Below are positions 25,392 to 35,929 of a stretch of DNA of 64,000 nt, piece by piece. A program made the translations under genes and the position numbers. The notes under the pieces were generated by a model that saw only the letters and a program-made list of their open reading frames with translations, was not told where the DNA came from and did no database searches. Each line of letters opens with the position of its first letter. Position 1 is the stretch's first letter. Source of the DNA: Isoetes taiwanensis (lineage: Eukaryota > Streptophyta > Lycopodiopsida > Isoetales > Isoetaceae); NCBI GenBank assembly GCA_021234155.1, contig JAJEKV010000032.1, positions 1,201,617-1,265,616 on the forward strand, given 5' to 3'.

Positions 25392-26497
25392 ACATTCTTG
25401 CACTGCGACTCGCATGAAACCAACAAAGCGCCCGATAGGCTTCTCATTCATCTCAGCAGATTTCTACAATGGTGGACAGTGGATAGCCGCACACATGCGA
25501 ACTACCCACGCAAAATAAAGGGAAAATCCAATTATAACATTTGGACCCCAAAAACAAATACAATGCTAATAGATGAGTGGTTGATGTACTCCGAGAAAGC
25601 TTATCAGGGATTACAAAACCAGCCCTTTCGGGTTTTCGGGAAAAACCCTAGTGATAAGCCTTCTGACAAGGGGCTTAGACAAGCGTAAAGGCATAGAATC
25701 GCTCCCAAAAACAGCGCATGGAGAAGTCAAAGCGGATGGTATTTCGCCAACCTGTACACGCACATCACCAACAACAAAGCGAGAAACATACCAAAGAATA
25801 GCATCACCCAATTGGGTGGAAAAAAACATCCCCAAGGTGGAAAAACATGATAAACAGAACTTGTACAAAATATAAAAACAAAGAAGGGGGGTACAAAATA
25901 TAAAAAAAACAAAGAAGGGGGAGGGTGGGTTCAAAGAGAATAAGGTATCGGGAGAGAAGAGGAAGCCGATGAAAAGCGTCGATGAAGAACTCCGCAATAA
26001 GTAGCAAACGCCCAACCCGAAGAACGGCCCAAACGCATGCGATGCATGCACGCGGCGACGATCACCGATGCATGTGATGTTTCGTTTTGAGCAAGAATGG
26101 CGATTATTCGCCACGCCGAATCGACGACATTCTTGCACCGCGACCGCATGAAACCAACAAAGCGCCCGAATACCAAAGGACTTCCTTAACAAACTAGGAT
26201 CGAGGGACGAAGGTCACAGGATGAAGGCTAAAGGCCGGAAAGGACAGCAGAAAGCAACGCCAATTAGCCCAAACCAGCAGAAGAAGCCCCCCCCGCCGGA
26301 AACAATTCAAAGAGAATAAGGTACCGCACGAGAGAAGAGGAAGCCCCGATGAAACGCCGATGAAGAACTCCGCAATAAGTAGCGCCCAACCCGAAGAACT
26401 GCCCAAAACGCAGCGATGCATGCATGCACGCATGCAATGCATGCATGCTCAATCTTTGAGCAGAAGAATATATTTTCGCCACGCCGAATCGACGACA
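25392..26497. repeat. Compound insertion made of direct repeats
   Basis: ACATTCTTGCACTGCGACTC at 25,392 recurs in related form at 26,127, both continuing into ATGAAACCAACAAAGCGCCC. A second, longer pair (about 25,930-26,147 and 26,306-26,497) shares AAAGAGAATAAGGTA, GAAGAACTCCGCAATAAGTA and CGCCACGCCGAATCGACGAC. The 3' half of the dispersed repeat family (GGGTTTTCGGGAAAAACCC, about 25,600-25,690) also lies here. The 193-codon minus-strand frame (25,611-26,192) spans these repeats, is rich in Phe/Leu/Ser and matches no family I recognise. Confidence 0.7.
25600..25690 (+). repeat. Dispersed repeat family, member 4 (3' half)
   Basis: It reads CAGGGATTACAAAACCAGCC, CGGGTTTTCGGGAAAAACCC, then GTGATAAGCC, matching the second half of members 2 and 3. 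The GGAGACCAATTGG first half is absent. Confidence 0.65.
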
Positions 26498-26620
26498 TAT
26501 GTTATGTTATGGTGAGCCACCCTTCGAGGTGGATATATATGTTATTTGATGGTATGTGCTCATGTTTGATATGCATCCTGACGAAGACAGGATGAATGAC
26601 AGGTCCATTCTTCCCCATTG

Positions 26621-28022
26621 GATTCTTGACTACTAGCAAGGATCTAATGTTAGGTGAACGACCTCATATCAGCAAGGGCGTTGATAAGAGGGATGAACTC
26701 TGGTTTTGTACGATGGGAGCATCGTATATGAGCAGGGGATGTCACAGACATTGACATTTACCTTTATATGATATTAATTTCCTACTTTTCATTCCTTTCC
26801 TCATGTAAATGCATCTCTGCCATTACAAGTGATACTTCCATACAAAAGTAAATGCCGAATAGGTCATGTTAAAAGACTTCCAGCTGCACTGCAGGTAAAA
26901 CATTGTCTTTAAAGATATGTGAAACTTTTGGTTTGCATTCATATATTAGGGATTGGTGTTTAGACTCCAGATGCTTGTTGTCAAACTTTTACAACTATGA
27001 ATTCTTGTGGGAATGGTAAGAATTTTAGTTGAGCTTATCTATTTGAGTATTTCTACAAAATCTGAGCAAACAAATAATGCCATTTCAAGCTTGCTTCAAT
27101 TGTTAGACGATGCAAGGAAGTGTCGGGTTGATTTTAGATGGCGCAACGCTGTAGGTTTTTTGGAAAGTTTAGGTAATGCCTTGGTTATTATCAGTTATAT
27201 AATATTTTGAGTTCTCGTGTCTTCTGCTCTGTCTTCTGATCTACAGAGCCTTCAATTCTACTCTTCAATCCAAATACCAATCTACAGCGGTAATCTGGGG
27301 GTAATGCTACCTGAAAATGCCCGAGTTGAGACTGCCGAGACAAAGGGTTTTGAAACCAAACTGAGGAATTAGAGCCTCAGGCATCGCCAAGGAACGGAAT
27401 CTCCACCGTCCATCTCGACTCCCATACAATCCTCACCCTCTAACCGTCATGAACTCTCACTAGAAGCCAAAAAGTCCACAGCCATCCAAAAGGATTATTC
27501 TAACATCCCAGCACTCTATACGTCACTCCCCCATCATCCCAAGGGTTGCCTCTTACGGGCAACCCAAAAATCTCCATCAGCAAGTTTTATTGTAGATCTG
27601 GTAGCAAAGACATTTCAAACGCTTTTCTATTTTTTTCCTTAATTTAGAAAGTCGGATAGCTATGTTCCGTCATCATAGTGGCCACGACAGGCAGCATGCT
27701 TCTCCATCATTTTTAGCACCAGTCAATTAGGTAGCTCCATAAGTGGGTCCCTTTTGAACTGTACGTCCTTACTACATAGCTAATTATTTAAAATGCCTAA
27801 GCTATTAATTCTCTGAAACTTAAAGAAACATACAACTCCATAGCTCTGCAAAGGCATTGCTTCAGCGCATAAGCTCATTTTTTTTGTTCCTAGGTTCTAG
27901 TTTCATCGGGTACTTGAAACTTTCGTTGTGTTGCATGTACATTTTTCAATGGCAGATCATCTTATACTTAACATGCTCTTTTTTTTTTTAACAGGGCAGA
28001 TTATAAGTTATTTTTCTGAACA
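26621..28022. other. Gene-less interval upstream of CAD remnant
   Basis: No recognised coding sequence. The 67-codon frame at 27,007-27,210 has no recognisable motif. A GGGTTGCC/GGCAACCC hairpin lies at 27,543-27,565. Confidence 0.5.
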
Positions 28023-28281
28023 ATGGAAAGCATAAATTTGGGCGTCAATGCTGTGGGATGGGCTGCAAAGGATGAGTCTGGACATGTAGAGCCCTTTAAC
28101 TTTCAAATCAGGTTCTCTTCTCAGAAGCCAATGGTCTAAATTTGGTTCTAAGGTAGCTGCTTATAACTGAAGCAATGAAACTGTATGCAGGGAAATAGAA
28201 CTAGACTATCTGATACTAAAGGTATTATACTGCGGAGTATGTCACACTGATCTGCATCAGCTTACGAACGATTATGGCAGG
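28023..28281 (+). pseudogene. Cinnamyl-alcohol-dehydrogenase-like fragment, two exons
   Basis: CAD is a zinc-dependent MDR-family NADPH dehydrogenase that reduces cinnamaldehydes to monolignols in the cytosol. Exon 1 (28,023-28,111) begins with ATG and encodes VNAVGWAAKDESGHVEPFNF, the CAD N-terminus. Exon 2 (28,191-28,281) follows a TATGCAG acceptor and encodes LKVLYCGVCHTDLHQLTND, with the catalytic-zinc cysteine and the HTDLH signature. GT donors follow both exons and phases match. The expected next part (YPMVPGHE with its zinc histidine, the structural-zinc four-cysteine lobe, and the GLGGVGH nucleotide-binding motif) was not found downstream. A TTGCAG acceptor at about 28,464 leads into WNL and then loses resemblance. 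This is a 3'-truncated copy, about 60 of some 360 residues. Confidence 0.85.
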
Positions 28282-29470
28282 GTAAGAAGCACTTTTTTCC
28301 CTTGAATCACACTTTTCATCAAATCAAAGCATCTATTAGTGCCATCTTTATCAGAAATAGAGCTTCTAAAACTGGTCTAAATGATGGAGAAACTAGTGAA
28401 CGTAATGGAAAAGAAGCCAAGGCATATCCTTCAGTACATCTTGCACATCTTGTCCTGTTTTGCAGTGGAATCTAATAGGTAGCTATAAGTTCAGCAGCAT
28501 AAATCGAAGAAAAATCCAAGATGCTTGGGGAGACTTGGATGCAGAGTGGGCGCTGATTAATATACCATACTTCAAGCACAAATATGAGCCCAAAAAAACT
28601 TACTTAAAGCCAGCTTGCTATCTGGGTGGGCGCCGATTCATGCACCACACTTCAAACAGATATATAAGAGTATGCATGTTTTGCTCTTGAAGAACAAACA
28701 TGGCACAAAAATGGGCCCATAAAAACTTGCATGAACCCAGCTTGCTATATTTGCGCCATGAATGCAGGAGATAAGCAATTAGAAGCCTTTAAGCTTCTGC
28801 ATATTGCAAAAATAGATAAGGTGAAGAGGATTTAGGAAAAGACTTGGTCCTGGAGAACAAAAATATTTGATGCAAAACTGGCGATCCAAAACGGCGATTA
28901 AAATTATTTTGAGATCATTTGTTAAGTCATTTTTCATTGTTGTTTGACAGAGGCACTAACTTGTTTCATATATTAGTGGGCTTCGGCCCCTGGGCATAGC
29001 AGCCATGCCTTGTGTGGGATGAATGTTATGCTTGGATGAGCATGGGAATCATGCTGGGTTTCGACTCCCCAGGCCCATTGCAATTTGATGGTCATACATG
29101 CTGTTGGAATATTCTGTTCTCATAAATATCGAACCATGGGATGGTTTTTTGTTGGAAGGGTAAGTCAAATGGGGTGGATTTGACCCCATCTTGACTTGCA
29201 TTCAAGGGTCGAAATACCATGAGATGGAATATTATTTGTAATATACTGCAATCTAATGGTCCAAAAAGTTTTGAATTTGGCTTTAGATGCTGTCACGAAT
29301 CTACGAACAAAGTAAAAGAACATACTACAAATACTTAGGAAAAAATAATAATTTATATCTCCATGAATATGTACAATCGCCAGGAATGGTGCAAGAGAAT
29401 AGGATGATGGAACAAGAAAAGGCTCACAACTGCGAGTTGAACCCCAATGTCAAACACTATGTTGAAAGCC
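28282..29470. other. Non-coding interval after CAD remnant
   Basis: No further CAD exon was recognised. The frame at 28,460-28,690 begins at a plausible acceptor but does not resemble CAD. Two related segments containing GCCCA(T)AAAAACTT and CCAGCTTGCTAT (about 28,587-28,625 and 28,712-28,750) form an imperfect direct repeat. Confidence 0.45.
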
Positions 29471-29514
29471 CCTCTATATACTAACGAGAGACTGGTTTTA
29501 AAACTTTCTAAAAG

Positions 29515-29595
29515 AATGTTTTTGGAACTTCTTAGAACTACGAAAGGTTTTAGAAGGATATTTTTTGGAACTTCTGGAAGGTTCTTGAAATATTC
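29515..29595. promoter_or_regulatory. Cluster of heat-shock-element-like motifs
   Basis: TTCTGGAAGGTTCTTGAA at 29,572-29,589 is a perfect alternating array of four TTC/GAA units with 2-bp spacers, the consensus bound by heat-shock factors. Further TTC...GAA pairs surround it at 29,515-29,570. A CTCTATATAC TATA-like motif lies at about 29,472. No intact gene is linked; an LTR or LINE promoter remnant is possible. Confidence 0.5.
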
Positions 29596-30149
29596 CATAG
29601 GGATATTTTTGCATAATATGGGTGACAACCCTACACCAATGATATCTATATAGTCGTCACACTATCCCCCTTCTATAACAATGACGAGTCGTTAGAGCTG
29701 GAGCCGGATTACTTGGACTCGGCTTATCCTGGTAACTCGGCGGAAATCAACAACTTTATCAAGACCTTTAATTAGATTCTTTGCAGGTTTTCAGGTACAA
29801 TCACTTGGAAAGTATCCTTCCTAATATTGTTTGATATTTATTAAGTATCCACCCGTAGAATGCAATTATCACAATGCTCACCATGTCTTGTACCAAAAAG
29901 AAACTTCGAGGTATCTATTCTTTATATGAAGATGCTTGGTAGAGGCAGGGGTAAAACAGACCAATGGCTCAAATATTATGCAAAATGTGTAAGAATATTG
30001 GCCAATGGGCAACAATCATCTCTCCAAGACCTTGGGTATGGATCTGTTAGAAAGCCATGTGGAACATTAACCATTGCTTATGAAAGTGTGCACCACTGCA
30101 TTTTTCCTGCTTCTAATCAACAAGCTTACTGTAGATGGCAGGATATCTT

Positions 30150-30740
30150 CTGGATACAACTCAGTGTATAGAAAAATGCAGCAATTTTATATTTACTTGG
30201 AACTAATAAATGGATAATCGGATTTCAGAGCTCTGTCCTTTATGCCAGCAAAGGGTTGAGAGTATTGAGCATTGTTTTTTCTTGAGTGAGCGGCTTCGGC
30301 AGGCATGGTCTTGGTTGTTGACCCTTTTTGGCACGTCTCGGTCCAGCCAGCAAATTTTACTTGCTATCTATCCTGATGCTTGGCCCAAACTACGGAAACG
30401 AGCTTTTCATCTCGCATGTGGCTGGCTTTTATGGTCAATCTGGAAGAGAAGGAGGTTGTTTATCTTTAAGGGCGTGAATCTTTTGCGGATGAGATTGTTC
30501 TTGATGGGCAAAATAAAATTGTTATGGCTTACAATTGTTTTCTCTCTTGATCAAGAGAAGAAATCTAATCGATCCGCATACTTACCTTCAGATTCATTCT
30601 TTTGCATAGGCAAGTGGTTGTGCTCAGTTGGATCGGTTTGTCCACTGGGGTTATAATCCTGTCTTTGCATTTTATGTTGCTCTGGTTTTTAGTTGGTGAA
30701 TAAAGCTTGTCGTCCTTCCAAAAAAAAAAAAAAAAAAAAA
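30150..30740 (+). mobile_element. 5'-truncated LINE, 3' end with poly(A) tail
   Basis: The frame 30,210-30,656 encodes the C-terminal zinc-binding region typical of plant L1 reverse transcriptases: CPLCQQRVESIEHCFF, with the C-x2-C...H...C arrangement, followed by a Trp-rich segment (AWSWLLTLFG and WLLWSIWKRRR). An AATAAA signal lies near 30,701, and a run of 21 A at 30,720-30,740 marks the 3' end of target-primed insertion. Endonuclease and RT core are missing, the usual outcome of 5' truncation. The frame at 29,860-30,171 just upstream could be older LINE sequence but shows no motif. It is a different lineage from the LINE at 41.6-49.1 kb. Confidence 0.8.
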
Positions 30741-32040
30741 TCCCTTGTCAGATTTTAAAGTACCACCACACTTGCTGAGACACTCCAACTTTTCAACTTC
30801 CTACTAGCAGTAGCGAATGCAAAGGTGAGGCATATGTTATTTTCTATAGCACACAAAATGCATTAGCGAGCCTCTGCTTTTCTTCTGTTTTGCCCCTACC
30901 TTGTTTCGAGATATAGAGGCTCCGATGATCTTTCTGGCGTAGCTATGGCCGTGGAGGCATCAGTTTTGCTGCAAACAATATACAGAATCATCAGTTGTTG
31001 CAGACTTTCATGCATCACTATGGCGTGCTTTTTCTTCCCCACGAATATTTTCCACAAAGCCACATTTGTCATTGCACCATAGCCAATTCCATGAAGACCT
31101 CCAAAATTCGATTCTGTTGTTTAAGGTAACATGACTAAAGTCATGTTGTAAGTAAACATATAATCACAGGCACACGTGCTTTTGGTTATGTTCAAAGCTT
31201 CAGTCACCTAGATCCTGAGTTTTTAACACAAACTTGGAATAGGCATGGGAAACTTGCATCTCCTATGGCATGGACTTGACAGGAAGACAATAGATATCCG
31301 TGATAGCCATGGAATTTCATCTTCAAGTATAGCCATGGAACTGGGAGTTGCATTCATTACTATTGAACGATTTGGAATACTCACTGCTATTGGCCACACA
31401 CACCTTACCAGGGAAAGGAAAGTGAGGAACTGTAAACATAAGAAATGGTTTAAACTTCCCAATCTTCTGGAAATATTTAAACCAAAACAGTAAGGATTTT
31501 TGGTAAATGAAACTGAAGAGAGAATGGGAGCAAGATGGAATGGCCCGAGGATGTTGAGCGTTGTTGCGACGAGGTGGCCGTTTATCGGCGAGGTTGGGCA
31601 TAACAAAACAACAGAAAACAAAACCACCCTCAAACCATTAATAAGCACCGACACATCGATTGACCCAACAAGAACCACGAAAACGAAATGACAACAAAAA
31701 ACATGAAAACACACTCTCGGGCCACCAGAGAGCAACCCTTCGTATGCAGCACCTTATTTATTTCGGCCAGATTATCGCCCTAGTAGTTCAAAGGCGGAGC
31801 GTAGTATATATCGGACGCCGACATGTTATAATCCGTGGTATATCCGTGTCTTTGACATGTTATAGCCACGCCCAAAAAAAATTACACGACGTTTTTGTGG
31901 ACTTAGCGGATTTTTTGCCATTTAAGGCTGGCTATAACATGCCTACGTCCAACATTTACCGCGATGGAGTTCAAAGGTGCAAAATATGTGAGCAATTTGC
32001 TTACATAGCACGCTATCGAGGAACTCTCTAGAGCAGCTGC
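30741..32040. other. Gene-less interval upstream of the CHCH gene
   Basis: The minus-strand frame 31,223-31,735 (170 codons) is the longest here but has no recognisable domain or signal. ACATGTTATA recurs at about 31,823 and 31,857, and GGCTATAACATG at about 31,930 complements it. Nothing else is supportable. Confidence 0.45.
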
Positions 32041-32494
32041 GCGATTTACCCCTTAGTCAAATCTGGACCGTTGGACACGCGTGTGCCACTTGTGGGAACC
32101 CTAGAAATTGGAATTAGAACGCAGCTTTTGTTGTGTTAGCTTTAAGCGCAATTCGTCCTCTCGCCCGGAGCTCCGCTTTCTTTTTGGTACTTGTTCTTCG
32201 TCTTGTTGCATTTATCTTTTAAGATCTTGATTGTCTGCATGGCATCAGTATTGTGGTGCTCTTGTGCTTGCTAAAATGGCTTCCGTTGTTTTAGGGTTTT
32301 AGTGGTTCCTTCTCCGTTTCAGAAATCATTCTCGAATTTTTAGCGAAATATCTACATGTTGTGTGACTTTGTATTATTTATAAAACCGGTTTTGCCTCAG
32401 TATTTCGTTTGGGTACCCTTCTTGTTGTTGAAGAAGTTCGTGACGATAACATATTCGTTGTTTCTTCTTACAGTGAATCAGAAACTACATCGTC
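32041..32494 (+). promoter_or_regulatory. Promoter and 5' UTR region of the CHCH gene
   Basis: A GC-richer stretch from about 32,041 precedes the gene. A polypyrimidine tract ending CTTCTTACAG (32,464-32,473) is a good splice acceptor 21 bp before the ATG, so a 5' UTR intron is likely; its donor was not fixed. The start context ATCGTCATGGC is favourable. No TATA box was assigned. Confidence 0.45.
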
Positions 32495-33458
32495 ATGGCT
32501 CGCAGAAGTGGAGGTACATAATTTTGTTTTGTTATTTGTCTTCTAATTAAGCTTCTGATGTTTTATTTATTATCAACTAGTGTAATAATTAGCACTTGAG
32601 ACAAACGTAGTCAAATAGCGAACATGTGATAGAAAATGGAAGATGATTCACATTTATTAAGAGTTGGAAGACTGCTTCACTGAGTTTGATTCATTTCTAG
32701 GGCGGTCTTCTCGACCTGCACCACGGCCAATGGCCAGAAGTGCACCTGCCCCGGCACCTGGTAATGTTGCATGCCAATATTTGTGGTGCACAAATAAATT
32801 TGGAATTTTGGTTCTGAGGCTCAGATAGTTTATCTTCTTTTCGTCCTGCAGTCCGCCATGCACCTCCTCCAGCACCGGCACAGCCTACTGGGTCTGGCTC
32901 TATGATGGGCGGTCTTGCTAGCACAGTGGCACAAGGTAACGTCTTCTTGATATATCTCTGTCTGTGTATTGCTTTAGATGGAGTGGTTTCATTAATTCAG
33001 GTGTTGTGAACAGGAGTTGCATTTGGAACTGGCAGTGCGATTGCCCACCGTGCAATTGATGGCATTATGGGACCTAGAGTAGTGCAACACGAGACTGCTA
33101 GTTCTCCAGATGCACCTGTCCAATCCACCATGGGTTCGCCGGCACTTACAACTGTTGGGTCTGCTGATGCATGTGGCAATCATATGAAGGCATTCCAAGA
33201 TGTAAGTTATTCGGTTAAAGCTTGAAATTTTATGCTGGTTGCTTGTTCTTTGACTATTCAAATGAGCTGCAATTTTCAGTGCATTAATGCGAGTGGAAAT
33301 GACATCAGCAAGTGCCAATTCTATATGGACATGCTTGCTGAATGCAGGAGGAGTTCCTCAACAACTTCTGGTATGAGTCCGTCTGCTATTCCCAATTCTT
33401 AATGCAGTTGTTGTGCTCATTAGTGCCTCCTGGTTTTTACTGTGCAGTGGTTCTTTAG
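32495..33458 (+). CDS. CHCHD2/CHCHD10/MIX17-family twin-CX9C protein
   Basis: Proteins of this family are small soluble proteins of the mitochondrial intermembrane space, imported by oxidative folding and linked to respiratory-chain and cristae maintenance. Proposed exons are 32,495-32,513, 32,701-32,760, 32,852-32,935, 33,014-33,201, 33,280-33,370 and 33,448-33,458. All junctions are GT-AG and phases agree; the total is 453 nt, 150 residues. The Arg/Pro/Ala-rich N-terminus (RSSRPAPRPMARSAPAPAP) is typical. It is followed by the Gly-rich hydrophobic segment (MMGGLASTVAQGVAFGTGSA, about residues 41-63). Two perfect CX9C motifs follow: Cys108-Cys118 and Cys129-Cys139. If the last intron is retained, the frame ends at TAA 33,400-33,402 with 157 residues. 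It is the only apparently intact gene in the window. Confidence 0.93.
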
Positions 33459-33966
33459 ATATGATTCAAGCAGCAGAACTTGGGGATTATGTCCATGGAC
33501 ATTTCTGTGGAATGGATTTGTGAAGGAATAAGATAGGAAAAAAACCAGAGAAAAATTTCGTTCCTATGTAGACCTCGTTTGTGAATCCTTCAACTTAACA
33601 TTCTGGAATTAATTAGACTTGGTAGTCGTAAATTCATAAATCATAATTGTCGTTGCATCTACTGATTTTGCATTATGAAATTAAAACTTCTGTGGCTCTT
33701 AATAATCTGCTTGTGTTGCCTACATTTCAGATAATGTGATAATAGATTCTATGTTCCCACTACATTTGCTATGAAAGTGTTTGTACTTAATTTCTGGACT
33801 TCCAAGTTTAAATCCATCGAAGTCTGGGTTCCCAAGGAATGCCACTAAATATGGAGAGGGCGCCCCGTCCCTTCAATGGCCTCTTAAGTGCGTACTTTTT
33901 ACCCTTTATAATGTTCTATTATTTCGTTTGGTATTTAGGGAGGGTATGTCACCGAAGGTTGGGCCT

Positions 33967-34090
33967 AGATTTTGGCTGGGTATTGTATGGAAAATCGTAG
34001 GGAAAGCGTATTTTTTACCTGGTTTGATAGATTTTGGCTGGGTATTGTATGGAAAATCGTAGGGAAAGCGTGTTTTTTACCTGGTTTGAG
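33967..34090. repeat. 62-bp tandem duplication
   Basis: Two adjacent units starting AGATTTTGGCTGGGTATTG at 33,967 and 34,029 are nearly identical. Confidence 0.95.
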
Positions 34091-35006
34091 CTGCTTGTTT
34101 GGCCGGGAATTCCAAAAATGGGGTGCTTGTTGGCTTGAGCATTGCAAAAATTGGCTAAGACTTCGGCGAAGACATGGTTTCAGAATAGAAGGATAGGGAA
34201 GTATGCAGGTTTCTTTTTTGAGCGGGCATGGCCATGGATGGATCATCGTCCGACCAACCTCTTCCCATTTCATTCGTTTCTTCTTGCTTCGATTCCATTG
34301 CAACCTCCTCATCTTGATATGTCTGGGCAGTCGAAGAAGAACAGGTAGAAGCGGATATTCAATTCTCTGGATTGTTATTCAGAGTTATTTGCATGGCGGT
34401 GATTATGGGGTTCTTCAGCAGTCCGGCAGTGAGTGTCGAAATTATTGGGTTTTCTGCCTACATCGGAGCAGTCTGGTTGATTGCGACAATCTGGTTCATT
34501 TCGGCAGGCTGGTTGATTCCGGCAGGCTGGCAGTCTGGATGGGCACATGCTGCCTTGGGTTTTTTTTTTTCCCCCTTCTAACCATGTATTGCTTTTGGAC
34601 CATTGGAAGTGGCAAGCGTTTTAGGGGGGAAAAAATTTAATGGCCCTTGATTTCGCATGGAGCACATAATATTCCAGCAACCAATGGCCAGAAATCAAGG
34701 ATACAAAAAAACCCGATAAGGAATGAATCAAATGATAATAGTTGTGGCTAGTTAACCCTTGGTAGTTAGAAATCCCATCAAGCCCGACTGTTGGATCTAT
34801 AAGTCTAAAACTTATAAGGAATTAACTCATACATACTTGGCAAAGAATTTAATCTTTATGTATGTATATATTCCAAGGTCTCAATTACATCATTACCCCA
34901 TAACCAACAATATCCTCGCACAACAATCATAGCTTCAAGCCAAAAATATAATAATGATAATCAAGTTTATTTAATTGACAATCCCCCACTTCTACTCTCG
35001 TCTCAT

Positions 35007-35070
35007 GAAGTTTGGCTACACTCCGGAGTATCTCGCACGAAGTTTGGCTACACTCCGGATTATCTCGCAC
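35007..35070. repeat. 32-bp tandem duplication
   Basis: GAAGTTTGGCTACACTCCGG followed by ATCTCGCAC occurs twice head to tail, at 35,007-35,038 and 35,039-35,070. Confidence 0.95.
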
Positions 35071-35183
35071 TTCTGCTTACATCATCAACCACATGGTTAA
35101 TCACACGGACTAAGTGGGGATCGAGGTTCTGGGACGTGCCTAAGCATCAACAACACAATGCATTAATCCAACAAGAAATTTAT

Positions 35184-35205
35184 CGCGGCGGCCTTGGCCG
35201 CCGCG
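35184..35205. repeat. GC-rich 22-bp palindrome
   Basis: CGCGGCGGCC, TT, GGCCGCCGCG: a perfect 10-bp stem in AT-rich surroundings. It could be a transposon-end hairpin. A Helitron 3' CTRR could not be placed at the required spacing. Confidence 0.85.
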
Positions 35206-35769
35206 AACATTTCTCTTTTCTAAAATCATCATCAGGAATTTCTGAGATAATTCGAAAATGGTGTAAAGAAGTCCAAAAAACATCCCCAAAATTCCCTCAT
35301 GTTCTAGGATTCTTTGATCATAAGGAATGTGGTTTGTGAAGGAGAGTGATTGGCCATATGACATTTCTCATGCCGAACCTACCTACTTCATCTTCTACCT
35401 TATTTAAACTACAATTACATCCTTTCTCATCTTATTGAACAATAGAACCCTCATTTTGTATAATTAGTAAGGCAAGTGATGAATCAATCGCATATGATCC
35501 CAGAGGTCAGACGAACTTATAAACATGGGATGTGCTACTTTGTATTATTGACTAATATTGACTTAACATCTAACGTTTGTGGCCGATGCGAACATTTCTT
35601 TGATGGACCCCAATTAACGTCAAACGTTTGATGATGCAATGATCGTGTGAAGCCGAAATAATGAAAGGTCCATGATTACTTGAGATATTTTTCGATGAAT
35701 ATACGCAACTCGTGAGCAATTTAATGGTTTACATGCTAAAATTCCACTTAAACTACGTATTAATTTGAG

Positions 35770-35795
35770 AACATACGGGATTTGAACCCGTGCTA
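35770..35795 (-). other. tRNA T-arm-like remnant
   Basis: On the minus strand ACGGG-TTCAAAT-CCCGT forms a perfect 5-bp stem with a seven-base T-loop, matching an internal B box. The rest of a cloverleaf (A box, matching acceptor stem) could not be found, so this is a relic or a chance match, not a tRNA gene. Confidence 0.4.
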
Positions 35796-35929
35796 TTGCC
35801 TTGTCTTCTCCTGCCTATATGATACATGGATGCTGTCGTTGATGACCATAGGATTCCCACTATATTTTTCACTTTATATTACTATAATAGTTTTTTGCGT
35901 TCCTTCAGTTTTTTCCTTCCTCTTTTTGC

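Larger units (their letters stand above)
24296..26620 (+). mobile_element. Old LTR-like sequence, copy 1, with internal insertion
   Basis: 24,296-25,390 is homologous to 62,205-63,475, and 26,497-26,620 to about 63,500-63,635. Shared blocks include TATGACATTCC against TGTGACGTTCC at the left end, TTGCACCTTAGGGAGCAAC, GGGCAGTGGCCCTC, GGGGAGATGCAACCCAGGAG, TTCTTATGCCA and CATTCTTCC. The homologue at 62,205 follows a polypurine tract, so this family is read as a Ty3/gypsy-type LTR. The middle (25,392-26,497) is an insertion. No internal domain adjoins this copy, so it may be a solo LTR. Divergence from copy 2 is high, which argues against the two being partners of one element. Confidence 0.65.
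33459..35760. other. 3' flank of CHCH gene and intergenic repeats
   Basis: The first few hundred bases are probably the 3' UTR. Beyond it are a 62-bp tandem duplication (33,967-34,090), a CCTTGATTTC/GAAATCAAGG inverted pair (about 34,645 and 34,690), a 32-bp tandem duplication (35,007-35,070) and a GC-rich palindrome (35,184-35,205). The frames at 34,203-34,640 and 34,372-34,581 are Trp/Ile-rich and unrecognised. Confidence 0.5.

Noticed and set aside
25611-26192. 193-codon minus-strand frame
   Set aside because: It spans interleaved direct repeats and a dispersed repeat, is biased to Phe/Leu/Ser, and shows no domain.
31223-31735. 170-codon minus-strand frame as a gene
   Set aside because: No domain and no supporting signals; part of a motif-free interval.
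35761-35840. Complete tRNA gene on the minus strand
   Set aside because: Only the T-arm is convincing; no A box, anticodon arm or pairing acceptor stem could be built.
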